NCBI RefSeq assembly: GCF_050948215.1
Contig: NW_027488580.1
Location: 248,001 to 312,000, forward strand
Source of the DNA: Halictus rubicundus
Lineage: Eukaryota > Arthropoda > Insecta > Hymenoptera > Halictidae
DNA: 64,000 bases
Reading direction: 5' to 3'
This document shows positions 24,601-38,396 of this stretch, one piece after another. How positions within the stretch are numbered: the stretch's first letter is position 1; each line of letters begins with the position of its first letter. The translations under genes and the position numbers were made by a program. The notes under the pieces were generated by a model that made no database searches, was not told the DNA's origin, and saw nothing but the letters and a program-made list of their open reading frames with translations.

Positions 24601-27600
24601 CTATCCAATCTCTATCGTCTCCTTTCCTCTATCCTATCCAATCCCCTATCTTATCTACTATCGTCTCCTGTCCTCTATCCTATCCAATCCCCTATCCTAT
24701 CCTCTATCCTATCCTATCCTCTATCCTATCCTACCCTCAATCCTATCCTATCCTATGCTCTATCCTATTCTATACTCTATCCTATCCCATCCTCTATCCT
24801 AACCTATCCTCTATTCTATCCTATCATCTATCCTATCCTATCCTCTATCCTATCCTATCCTATCCTCTATCCTATCCTATGCTCTATCCTATTCTATACT
24901 CTATCCTATCCCATCCTCTATCCTAACCTATCCTCTATCCTATCCTATCCTCTATCCTATCCTATCCTCTATCCTATCCTATCCTCTATCCTATCCTCTA
25001 TCCTATCCTATCCTCTATCCTATCCTATCCTCTATCCTATCCTATCCTCTATCCTATCCTATCCTCTATCCTATCCTATCCTCTATCCTATCCTATCCTC
25101 TATACTATCCTTTCCTCTATCCTATCCTATCCTCTATCCTATCCTATCCTCTATCCTATCCTATCCTCTATCCTATCCTATCCTCTATCCTATCCTATCC
25201 TCTATCCTATCCTATCCTCTATCCTATCCTATCCTCTATCCTATCCTATCCTCTATCCTATCCTATCGTCTATCCTATCCTATCCTCTATCCTATCCTAT
25301 CCTCTATCCAGTCATATCCTCTATAATATCGTATCCTCTATCATATCCTATCCTCTTTCCTATAATATCATCTATCCTATCCAATCTCTATCGTCTCCTT
25401 TCCTCTATCCTATCCAATCCCCTATCTTATCTTCTATCGTCTCCTGTCCTCTATCCTATCCAATCCCCTATCCTATCCTCTATCCTATCCTATCCTCTAT
25501 CCTATCCTACCCTCAATCCTATCCTATCCTATGCTCTATCCTATTCTATACTCTATCCTATCCCATCCTCTATCCTAACCTATCCTCTATCCTATCCTAT
25601 CCTCTATCCTATCCTATCCTGTATCCTATCCTATCCTCTATCCTATCCTATCCTCAATCCTATCCTATCCTCTATCCTATCCTATTCTCTATCCTATCCT
25701 ATCCTCTATCCAATCCTATCCTTTATCCTATCCTATCCTCTATCCTATCCTATCCTCTATCCTATCCTATATCCTATCCTATCCTCTATCCTATGTTATC
25801 CTCTACCCCATCCTATCGTCTATCCTATCCTATCCTCTATCCAATCCTATCCTCTATCCTATCATATCCTCTATCGTATCCTACCCTATCCTCTATCCTA
25901 TCCTATCCTCTATCCTATCCTATCCTCTATCCTATCCATCCTCTATCCTATCCTATCCTCTATCATATCCTATCCTCTTTCCTATAATATCCTCTATCCT
26001 ATCCAATCTCTATCGTCTCCTTTCCTCTATCCTATCCAATCCCCTATCTTATCTTCTATCTTCTCCTGTCCTCTATCCTATCCAATCCCCTATCCTATTC
26101 TCTATCCCATCCTATCCTCTATCCTATCCTATCCTCTATCCCATCCTATCCTCTATCCTATCATATCCTCTATCCTATACTATCCTCTATCCTATCCTAT
26201 CCTATCCTCTATCCTATCCAATCCCCTATCCTATCCACTATCCTATCCTATCCTCTATCCTATCCTATCTTTTATCCTATCCTATCCTCTATCCTATCCG
26301 ATCCTCTATCCTATCCTATCATCTACCCTATCCTATCCTCTATCCTATCCTATCCTCTATCCTATCCGATCCTCTATCCTATCCTATCCTCTATCCTATC
26401 TTATCCTCTATACTATCCAATCCCCTATCCTATCCTATATCCAATCCTATCCTCTATTCTATCCTATCCTCTATCCTATCCTATTCTCTATCCTATCATC
26501 TACCCTATCCTATCCCCTATCCTATCCAATCACCTATCCTATCCTCTATACGATCCTATCATCTATCCTATCCTATCCTCTACCCTATCCTATCATATCC
26601 TCTATCCTATCCAATCCTCTATCCTATCCTCTATCCTATCCTATCCTCTATCCTATCCTATCCTCTATCCTATCCTATCCTCTATCCTATCCTATCCTCT
26701 ATCCTATCCTATCCTCTATCCTATCCTATCCTCTATCCTATCCTATCCTCTATCCTATCCTATCCTCTATCCAGTCCTATCCTCTATCATATCCTATCCT
26801 CTTTCCTATAATATCATGTATCCTATCCAATCTCTATCGTCTCCTTTCCTCTATCCTATCCAATCCCCTATCTTATCTTCTATCGTCTCCTGTCCTCTAT
26901 CCTATCCAATCCCCTATCCTATCCTCTGTCCTATCCTATCCGATACTCTATCCTATCCTATTCTCTATAATATCGTATCCTCTATCGTATCCTATCCTCT
27001 TTCCTATAATATCATCTATCCTATCCTGTCCTCTATCCTATCCTATCCTATCCTCTATCCTATCCTATCCTCTATCCTATCCTATCCTCTATCCTATCCT
27101 ATCCTCTATCCTATCCTATCCTCTATCCTATCCTATCCTCTATCCCATCCTATCCTCTATCCTATCATATCCTCTATCCTATACTATCCTCTATCCTATC
27201 CTATCCTATCCTCTATCCTATCCAATCCCCTATCCTATCCACTATCCTATCCTATTGTCTATCCTATCATCTACCCTATCCTATCCTCTATCCTTTCCAA
27301 TCACCTATCCTATCCTCTATACGATCCTATCCTCTATGCTATCCTATCCTCTACCCTATCCTATCATATCCTCTATCCTATCCAATCCTCTATCCTATCC
27401 TCTATCCTATCGTATCCTGTATCCTATCTTATCCTCTATCCTATCCTATCCTCTATCCTCTCCTATCCTCTATCCTATCCTATCCTCTATCCTATCCTAT
27501 CCTCTATCCTATCCTATCCTCTATCCTATCCTATCCGCTATCCTATCCTATCCTCTATCCTATCCTATACTCTATCCTAACCTATCCTCTATCCTATCCT

Positions 27601-27787
27601 ATTCTCTATCCTATCCTATCCTGAACCCTATCCTATCCTCATTCCTAACCTATACTCCATTATATCCTATCCGCTATCCTATCATATCCTCTATCCTATC
27701 CTCTATCCTATCCTATCCTCAACCCTATCCTATCCTCATTCCTATCCTATACTCCATTATATCCTATCCGCTATCCTATCATATCCT
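24600..27787 (+). repeat. Mosaic segment of higher-order blocks
   Basis: Short blocks from several places in the 8.6-kb unit are joined here. CCAGTCATA at 25,308 matches 1,262 (offset 24,046). The stretch around 26.4-26.8 kb matches that before the CCAGTCC cassettes. The cassette at 26,771 lacks exactly one 17-bp unit (the one with TAATATCGTATCC) present in other copies. I could not assign every sub-block to a source. No non-satellite DNA is present. Confidence 0.7.
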
Positions 27788-29810
27788 CTATCCTATCCAA
27801 TCCTCTATCCTATCCTATCCTCTATCCTATCCTATCCTCTATCTGACACTATCCTCTAGCCTATCCTATCCTCTATCCTATCCTCTATCCTATCCTCTAT
27901 CCTATCCTATCCTCTATCCTATCCTACCCTCAATCCTATCCTATCCTATGCTCTATCCTATCCTATCCTCTATCCTATCCTATCTTTTATCCTATCCTAT
28001 CCTCTATCCTATCCGATCCTCTATCCTATCCTATCATCTACCCTATCCTATCCTCTATCCTATCCTATCCTCTATCCTATCCGATCCTCTATCCTATCCT
28101 ATCCTCTATCCTATCTTATCCTCTATACTATCCAATCCCCTATCCTAGCCTCTATCCAATCCTATCCTCTATTCTATCCTATCATCTATCCTATCCTATC
28201 CTCTATCCTATCCTATCCTATCCTCTATCCTATCCTATGCTCTATCCTATTCTATACTCTATCCTATCCCATCCTCTATCCTAACCTATCCTCTATCCTA
28301 TCCTATCCTATCCTCTATCCTATCCAATCCTCTATCCTATTCTATCCTCTATCCTATCCTCTCCTCTATCTGACACTATCCTATAGCCTGTCCTATCCTC
28401 TATTCTATCCTCTATCCTATCCTATCCTCTATCCTTTCCTACCCTCAATCCTATCCTAACCTATGCTCTATCCTATCCTATCCTCTATCCTATCCTATCT
28501 TTTATCCTATCCTATCCTCTATCCTATCCGATCCTCTATCCTATCCTATCATCTACCCTATCCTATCCTCTATCTTATCCTATCCTCTATCCTATCCGAT
28601 CCTCTATCCTATCCTATCCTCTATCCTATCTTATCCTCTATACTATCCAATCCCCTATCCTATCCTCTATCCAATCCTATCCTCTATTCTATCCTATCAT
28701 CTATCCTATCCTATCCTCTATCCTATCCTATCCTATCCTCTATCCTATCCTATGCTCTATCCTATTCTATACTCTATCCTATCCCATCCTCTATCCTAAC
28801 CTATCCTCTATCCTATCCTATCCTCTATCCTATCCTATCCTGTATCCTATCCTATCCTCTATCCTATCCTATCCTCTATCCTGTCCTATCCTCTATCATA
28901 TCCTATCCTCTTTCCTATAATATCATCTATCCTATCCAATCTCTATCGTCTCCTTTCCTATATCCTATCCAATCCCGTATCTTATCTTCTATCGTCTCAT
29001 GTCCTCTATCCTATCCAATCCCCTATCCTATCCTCTATCCTATCCTATCCTCTATCCTATCCTACCCTGAATCCTATCCTATGCTCTATCCTATTCTATA
29101 CTCTATCCTATCACATCCTCTATCCTATCCTATCCGCTATCCTATCCTATCCTCTATCCTATCCTATCCTCTATCCTATCCTATCCTCTATCCTATCCTA
29201 TCCTCTATCCTATCCTATCCTCAATCCTATCCTATCCTCTATCCTATCCTATTCTCTATCCTATCCTATCCTCTATCCAATCCTATCCTTTATCCTATCC
29301 TATCCTCTATCCTATCCTATCCTCTATCCTATCCTATCCTCTATCCTATCCTATCCTCTATCCTATCTTATCCTCTATACTATCCAATCCCCTATCCTAT
29401 CCTATATCCAATCCTATCCTCTATTCTATCCTATCCTCTATCCTATCCTATTCTCTATCCTATCATCTACCCTATCCTATCCTCTATCCTATCCAATCAC
29501 CTATCCTATCCTCTATACGATCCTATCATCTATCCTATCCTATCCTCTACCCTATCCTATCATATCCTCTATCCTATCCAATCCTCTATCCTATCCTCTA
29601 TCCTATCCTATCCTCTATCCTATCCTATCCTCTATCCTATCCTATCCTCTATCCTATCCTATCCTCTATCCTATCCTATCCTCTATCCTATCCTATCCTC
29701 TATCCTATCCTATCCTCTATCCTATCCTATCCTCTATCCTATCCTATCCTCTATCCTATCCTATCCTCTATCCTATCCTATCCTCTATCCTATCCTATCC
29801 TCTATCCTAT
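27788..29810 (+). repeat. Block matching 1-705, then 19.75-21.0 kb
   Basis: The first about 700 bp match the left edge of the window (offset 27,787). From the CTATGCTCTATCC landmark at about 28,462 the sequence instead follows 19,735 onward (offset 8,727). The switch lies in sequence common to both sources. The variants CCGTATCTT and CTCATGTCC near 28,975-29,000 are shared with about 20,250 and 8,700. Confidence 0.82.
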
Positions 29811-32800
29811 CCTATCCTCTATCCAGTCCTATCCTCTATAATATCGTATCCTCTATCATATCCTATCCTCTTTCCTATAATATCATCTATCCTATCCAAT
29901 CTCTATCGTCTCCTTTCCTCTATCCTATCCAATCCCCTATCTTATCTTCTATCGTCTCCTGTCCTCTATCCTATCCAATCCCCTATCCTATCCTCTGTCC
30001 TATCCTATCCGATACTCTATCCTATCCTATTCTCTATAATATCGTATCCTCTATCGTATCCTATCCTCTTTCCTATAATATCATCTATCCTATCCTATCC
30101 TCTATCCTATCCTATCCTATCCTCTATCCTATCCTATCCTCTATCCTATCCTATCCTCTATCCTATCCTATCCTCTATCCTATCCTATCCTCTATCCTAT
30201 CCTATCCTCTATCCTATCCTATCGTCTATCCTATCCTATCCTCTATCCTATCCTATCCTCTATCCAGTCATATCCTCTATAATATCGTATCCTCTATCAT
30301 ATCCTATCCTCTTTCCTATAATATCATCTATACTATCCAATCTCTATCGTCTCCTTTCCTCTATCCTATCCAATCCCCTATCTTATCTTCTATCGTCTCC
30401 TGTCCTCTATCCTATCCAATCCCCTATCCTATCCTCTATCCTATCCTATCCTCTATCCTATCCTACCCTCAATCCTATCCTATCCTATGCTCTATCCTAT
30501 TCTATACTCTATCCTATCCCATCCTCTATCCTAACCTATCCTCTATCCTATCCTATCCTCTATCCTATCCTATCCTGTATCCTATCCTATCCTCTATCCT
30601 ATCCTATCCTCTATCCTATCCTATCCTCTAACCTATCCTATCCTCTATCCTATCCTATCCTCAATCCTATCCTATCCTCTATCCTATCCTATTCTCTATC
30701 CTATCCTATCCTCTATCCAATCCTATCCTTTATCCTATCCTATCCTCTATCCTATCCTATCCTCTATCCTATCCTATCCTCTATCCTATCCTATCCTCTA
30801 TCCTATCTTATCCTCTATACTATCCAATCCCCTATCCTATCCTATATCCAATCCTATCCTCTATTCTATCCTATCCTCTATCCTATCCTATTCTCTATCC
30901 TATCATCTACCCTATCCTATCCTCTATCCTATCCAATCACCTATCCTATCCTCTATACGATCCTATCATCTATCCTATCCTATCATCTACCCTATCCTAT
31001 CATATCCTCTATCCTATCCAATCCTCTATCCTATCCTCTATCCTATCCTATCCTCTATCCTATCCTATCCTCTATCCTATCCTATCCTCTATCCTATCCT
31101 ATCCTCTATCCTATCCTATCCTCTATCCTATCCTATCCTCTATCCTATCCTATCCTCTATCCAGTCCTATCCTCTATAATATCGTATCCTCTATCATATC
31201 CTATCCTCTTTCCTATAATATCATCTATCCTATCCAATCTCTATCGTCTCCTTTCCTCTATCCTATCCAATCCCCTATCTTATCTTCTATCGTCTCCTGT
31301 CCTCTATCCTATCCAATCCCCTATCCTATCCTCTGTCCTATCCTATCCGATACTCTATCCTATCCTATTCTCTATAATATCGTATCCTCTATCGTATCCT
31401 ATCCTCTTTCCTATAATATCATCTATCCTATCCTATCCTCTATCCTATCCTATCCTATCCTCTATCCTATCCTATCCTCTATCCTATCCTATCCTCTATC
31501 CTATCCTATCCTCTATCCTATCCTATCCTCTATCCTCTCCTATCCTCTATCCTATCCTATCCTCTATCCTATCCTATCCTCTATCCTATCCTATCCTCTA
31601 TCCTATCCTATCCGCTATCCTATCCTATCCTCTATCCTATCCTATACTCTATCCTAACCTATCCTCTATCCTATCCTATTCTCTATCCTATCCTATCCTG
31701 AACCCTATCCTATCCTCATTCCTAACCTATACTCCATTATATCCTATCCGCTATCCTATCATATCCTCTATCCTATCCTCTATCCTATCCTATCCTCAAC
31801 CCTATCCTATCCTCATTCCTATCCTATACTCCATTATATCCTATCCGCTATCCTATCATATCCTCTATCCTATCCAATCCTCTATCCTATCCTATCCTCT
31901 ATCCTATCCTATCCTCTATCTGACACTATCCTCTAGCCTATCCTATCCTCTATCCTATCCTCTATCCTATCCTATCCTCTATCCTATCCTACCCTCAATC
32001 CTATCCTATCCTATGCTCTATCCTATCCTATCCTCTATCCTATCCTATCCTCTATCCTATCCTATCCTCTATCCTATCCTATCCTCTATCCTATCCTATC
32101 CTCTATCCTATCCTATCCTCTATCCTATCCTATCCTCTATCCTATCCTATCCTCTATCCTATCCTATCCTCTATCCTATCCTATCCTCTATCTGATCCTA
32201 TCCTCTAGCCTATCCTATCCTCTATCCTATCCTATTCTCTATCCTATCCTATCCTCTATCCTATCCTATCCTCTATCGTCTCCTATCCTCTATCCTATCC
32301 AATCCCCTATCCAATCCTCTATCCTATCGTATCCTGTATAATATCGTATCCTGTATAATATCGTATCCTCTATCATATTCTATCCTCTATCCTATCCTAT
32401 CCTCTATCATATCCTATTCTCTATCGTCTCCTGTCCTCTATTCTATCAAATCCCCTATCTTATCCTCTATCGTGTCCTGTCCTCTATCCTATCCAATCCC
32501 CTATCCTATCCTCTATCCTATCGTATCCTCTATAATATCGTAACCTCTATCATATTCTATCCTCTATCCTATAATATCATCTATCCTCTATCCTATCCTA
32601 TCCTCTATACTATCCTATCCTCTATCCTATCCTATCGTCTATCCTATCCTATCCTCTATCCTATCCTATCCTCTATCTGATCCTATCCTCTAGCCTATCC
32701 TATCCTCTATCCTATCCTATCCTCTATAATATCGTATCCTCTATCATATCCTATCCTCTTGCCTATAATATCATCTATCCTATCCTATTCTCTATCCTAT

Positions 32801-35800
32801 CCTATCCTCTATCCTATCCTATCCTCTATCGTCTCCTATCCTCTATCCTATCCAATCCCCTATCCAATCCTCTATCCTATCGTATCCTGTATAATATCGT
32901 ATCCTCTATCATATTCTATCCTCTATCCTATAATATCATCTATCCTATCCTATCCTCTATCCTATCCTATCCTCTATCTGATCCTATCCTCTAGCCTATC
33001 CTATCCTCTATCCTATCCTATCCTCTATAATATCGTATCCTCTATCATATCCTATCCTCTTGCCTATAATATCATCTATCCTATCCTATTCTCTATCCTA
33101 TCCTATCCTCTATCCTATCCTATCCTCTATCGTCTCCTATCCTCTATCCAATCCAATCCTCTATCCTATCCTCTATCCTATCCTCTATCCTATCCTATCC
33201 TCTATCCTATCCTCTATCCTGTCCTATCCTCTATCCTATCCTATCCTCTATCCTATCCTCTATCCTATCCTATCCTCTATCCTATCCTATCCTCTATCCT
33301 ATCCTATCCTCTATCCTATCCTATCCTCTATCCTATCCTATCCTCTATCCTATCCTATCCTCTATCCTATCCTATCCTCTATCCTATCCTATCCTCTATC
33401 CTATCCTATCCTCTATCCTATCCTATCCTCTATCCTATCCTATCCTCTATCCTATCCTATCCTCTATCCTATCCTATCCTCTATCCTATCCTATCCTCTA
33501 TCCTGTCCTGTCCTCTATAATATCGTATCCTCTATCATATCCTATCCTCTTTCCTATAATATCATCTATCCTATCCAATCTCTATCGTCTCCTTTCCTCT
33601 ATCCTATCCAATCCCCTATCTTATCTTCTATCGTCTCCTGTCCTCTATCCTATCCAATCCCCTATCCTATCCTCTATCGTATCCTATCCTCTATCCTATC
33701 CTACCCTCAATCCTATCCTATCCTATGCTCTATCCTATTCTATACTCTATCCTATCACATCCTCTATCCTATCCTATCCTCTATCCTATCCTATCCTCTA
33801 TCCTATCCTATCCTCTATCCTATCCTATCCTCTATCCTATCCTATCCTATCCTCTATCCTATCCTCTATCCTATCCTCTATCCTATCCTATCCTCTATCC
33901 TATCCTATCCTCTATCCTATCCTATCCGCTATCCTATCATATCCTCTATCCTATAATATCCTCTATCCTATCCAATCCTCTATCCTATCCTCTATCCTAT
34001 CCTCTATCCTATCGTATCCTCTATCCTATCCTCTATCCTATCCTATCCTCTATCCTAACCTATCCTCTATCCTATCCTATCCTCTATCCTATCCTATCCT
34101 CTATCCTATCCTATCCTCAACGTTATCCTATCCTCATTACTATCCTATACTCCATTATATCCTATCCGCTATCGTATCATATCCTCTATCCTATAATATC
34201 CTCTATCCAATCCAATCCTCTATCCTATCCTCTATCCTATCCTCTATCCTATCCTATCCTATCCTCTATCCTATCCTCTATCCTATCCTCTATCCTCTAT
34301 CCTATCCTCTATCCTATCCTATCCTCTATCCTATCCTATCCTCTATCCTATCCTATCCTCTATCCTAACCTATCCTCTATCCTATCCTATCCTCCATCGT
34401 CTCCTATCCTCTATCCTATCCAATCCCCTACCCTATCCTCTATCCTATCCTATATTCTATCCTATCCAATCCTACAACCTATCCTATCCTCCATCGTCTC
34501 CTATCCTCTATCCTATCCAATCCCCTATCCTATCCTCTATCCTATCCTATCCTCTATCCTATCCTATCCTTTATCCTATCCTATCCTCTATCCTATCCAA
34601 TCCTACATCCTATCCTATCCGCTTTGCTATCCATTCCTCGATCCTATCCTATCCTATCCGCTTTGCTATCCTATCCTCTATCCTATCCTATCCTCTCTCC
34701 TATCCTATCCTCCATCGTCACCTATCCTCTATAATATCCAATCCCCTACCATATCCTCTATCCTATCATATCCTCTATCCTATCCAATCCTACATCCTAT
34801 CCTATCCCCCATCGTCTCCTATCCTCTATCCTAACCTATCCTCTATCCTATCCTATCCTCTATCCTATCCTATCCTCTATCCTGTCCTATCCTCTATAAT
34901 ATCGTATCCTCTATCATATCCTATCCTCTATCCTATCCTATCCTCTATCGTATCCTATCCTCTATCCTATCCAATCCTCATCCTATCCTATCCGCTATGC
35001 TATCCTATCCTCTGTCCTATCCATTCCTATATCCTATCCTCTATCATATCCTATCCTCTTTGCTATAATATCATCTATCCTATCCAATCTCTATCGTCCC
35101 CTGTCATCTATCCTAGCAAATCCCCAATCTTATCCTGTATCGTCTCCTGCCCTCTATCCTATCCAATCCCCTATCTTATCTTCTATCGTCTCCTGTCCTC
35201 TATCCTATCCAATCCCCTATCCTATCCTCTATCCTAACCTATCCTCTATCCTATCCTATCCTATGCTCTTTCCTATTCTATACTCTATCCTATCCTATCT
35301 TCTATCCTATCCTATCCTCTATCCTATCCTATCCTCTATCCTATCCTATCCTCTATCCTATCCTATCCTCTATCCTGTCCTATCCTCAATCCTATCCTAT
35401 CCTCTATCCTCTCCTATCCTTTATTCTAACCAATCCTCTATCCTATCCTCTATCCTATCCTGTCCTCTATCCTATCCTATCCTCCATCGTCTCCTATCCT
35501 CTATCCTATCCAATCCCATACCCTATCCTGTATCGTATCCTATCCTCTATCCTATCCAATCCTACATCCTATCCTATCCTCCATCGTCTCCTATCCTCTA
35601 TCCTATCCAATCCCCTATCCTATCCTCTATCCTATCCTATCCTCTATCCTATCCTATCCTCTATCCGATCCTATCCTCTATCCTATCCTATCCTCTATCC
35701 TATCCTATCCTCTATCCTATCCTATCCTCTATCATATTCTATCCTCTTGCCTGTAATATCATCTATCCTATCCTATTCTCTATCCTTTCCTATCCTCTAT

Positions 35801-35900
35801 CCTATCCTATCCTCTATCCTATCCTATCCTCTATCCTATCCTATCCGCTATCCTATCATATCCTCTATCCTATCCAATCCTCTATCCTATCCTATCCTCT
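29810..35900 (+). repeat. Higher-order repeat copy 4 with two internal losses
   Basis: The CCAGTCC series at 29,823, 30,264 and 31,161 follows 821, 1,262 and 2,176. CTGACACT at 31,920 matches 3,253 with the offset reduced by 318 bp: the segment with CCCATCC, CTGTACTATCC and CCACTATCC seen at about 2.5-2.85 kb is missing. From 31.9 kb the block follows the second 2,876-bp repeat (offset 17,151, later 17,168). Near 35.85 kb, 233 bp present at 18,677-18,909 are absent. Confidence 0.85.
33258..33495 (+). repeat. VNTR locus 1, 14 units
   Basis: Fourteen consensus units with the same flanks; the offset to the run at 16,107 is 17,151 bp on both sides. Confidence 0.93.
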
Positions 35901-38396
35901 ATCCTATCCTATCCTCTATCTGACACTATCCTCTAGCCTATCCTATCCTCTATCCTATCCTCTATCCTATCCTATCCTCTATCCTATCCTACCCTCAATC
36001 CTATCCTAACCTATGCTCTATCCTATCCTATCCTCTATCCTATCCTATCTTTTATCCTATCCTATCCTCTATCCTATCCGATCCTCTATCCTATCCTATC
36101 ATCTACCCTATCCTATCCTCTATCTTATCCTATCCTCTATCCTATCCGATCCTCTATCCTATCCTATCCTCTATCCTATCTTATCCTCTATACTATCCAA
36201 TCCCCTATCCTATCCTCTATCCAATCCTATCCTCTATTCTATCCTATCATCTATCCTATCCTATCCTCTATCCTATCCTATCCTATCCTCTATCCTATCC
36301 TATGCTCTATCCTATTCTATACTCTATCCTATCCCATCCTCTATCCTAACCTATCCTCTATCCTATCCTATCCTCTATCCTATCCTATCCTGTATCCTAT
36401 CCTATCCTCTATCCTATCCTATCCTCTATCCTGTCCTATCCTCTATCATATCCTATCCTCTTTCCTATAATATCATCTATCCTATCCAATCTCTATCGTC
36501 TCCTTTCCTATATCCTATCCAATCCCGTATCTTATCTTCTATCGTCTCATGTCCTCTATCCTATCCAATCCCCTATCCTATCCTCTATCCTATCCTATCC
36601 TCTATCCTATCCTACCCTGAATCCTATCCTATGCTCTATCCTATTCTATACTCTATCCTATCACATCCTCTATCCTATCCTATCCTCTATCCTATCCTAT
36701 CCTCTATCCTATCCTATCCTCTATCCTATCCTATCCTCTATCCTATCCTATCCTCTATCCTATCCTATCCTCTATCCTATCCTATCCTCAATCCTATCCT
36801 ATCCTCTATCCTATCCTATTCTCTATCCTATCCTATCCTCTATCCAATCCTATCCTTTATCCTATCCTATCCTCTATCCTATCCTATCCTCTATCCTATC
36901 CTATCCTCTATCCTATCCTATCCTCTATCCTATCCTATCCTCTATCCTATCCTATCCTCTATCCTATCCTATCCTCTATCCTATCCTATCCTCTATCCTA
37001 TCCTATCCTCTATCCAGTCCTATCCTCTATAATATCGTATCCTCTATCATATCCTATCCTCTTTCCTATAATATCATCTATCCTATCCAATCTCTATCGT
37101 CTCCTTTCCTCTATCCTATCCAATCCCCTATCTTATCTTCTATCGTCTCCTGTCCTCTATCCTATCCAATCCCCTATCCTATCCTCTGTCCTATCCTATC
37201 CGATACTCTATCCTATCCTATTCTCTATAATATCGTATCCTCTATCGTATCCTATCCTCTTTCCTATAATATCATCTATCCTATCCTATCCTCTATCCTA
37301 TCCTATCCTATCCTCTATCCTATCCTATCCTCTATCCTATCCTATCCTCTATCCTATCCTATCCTCTATCCTATCCTATCCTCTATCCCATCCTATCCTC
37401 TATCCTATCATATCCTCTATCCTGTACTATCCTCTATCCTATCCTATCCTATCCTCTATCCTATCCAATCCCCTATCCTATCCACTATCCTATCCTATTG
37501 TCTATCCTATCATCTACCCTATCCTATCCTCTATCCTTTCCAATCACCTATCCTATCCTCTATACGATCCTATCCTCTATGCTATCCTATCCTCTACCCT
37601 ATCTTATCATATCCTCTATCCTATCCAATCCTCTATCCTATCCTATCCTCTATCCTATCCTATCCTCTATCCTATCCTATCCTCTATCCTCTCCTATCCT
37701 CTATCCTATCCTATCCTCTATCCTATCCTATCCTCTATCCTACCCTATCCTCTATAATATCCTATCCGCTATCCTATCCTATCCTCTATCCTATCCTATA
37801 CTCTATCCTAACCTATCCTCTATCCTATCCTATTCTCTATCCTATCCTATCCTGAACCCTATCCTATCCTCATTCCTAACCTATACTCCATTATATCCTA
37901 TCCGCTATCCTATCATATCCTCTATCCTATCCTCTATCCTATCCTATCCTCAACCCTATCCTATCCTCATTCCTATCCTATACTCCATTATATCCTATCC
38001 GCTATCCTATCATATCCTCTATCCTATCCAATCCTCTATCCTATCCTATCCTCTATCCTATCCTATCCTCTATCTGACACTATCCTCTAGCCTATCCTAT
38101 CCTCTATCCTATCCTCTATCCTATCCTATCCTCTATCCTATCCTACCCTCAATCCTATCCTATCCTATGCTCTATCCTATCCTATCCTCTATCCTATCCT
38201 ATCCTCTATCCTATCCTATCCTCTATCCTATCCTATCCTCTATCCTATCCTATCCTCTATCCTATCCTATCCTCTATCCTATCCTATCCTCTATCCTATC
38301 CTATCCTCTATCCTATCCTATCCTCTATCCTATCCTATCCTCTATCCTATCCTATCCTCTATCCTATCCTATCCTCTATCCTATCCTATCCTCTAT
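35900..38396 (+). repeat. Higher-order repeat copy 5, first part
   Basis: CTGACACT at 35,920 pairs with 19,643 (offset 16,277), without the 658-bp duplication. CCAGTCC at 37,014 pairs with 21,062 (offset 15,952), and this offset holds to the run before CTGATCC at 38,397, where one 17-bp unit is added. Confidence 0.83.
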
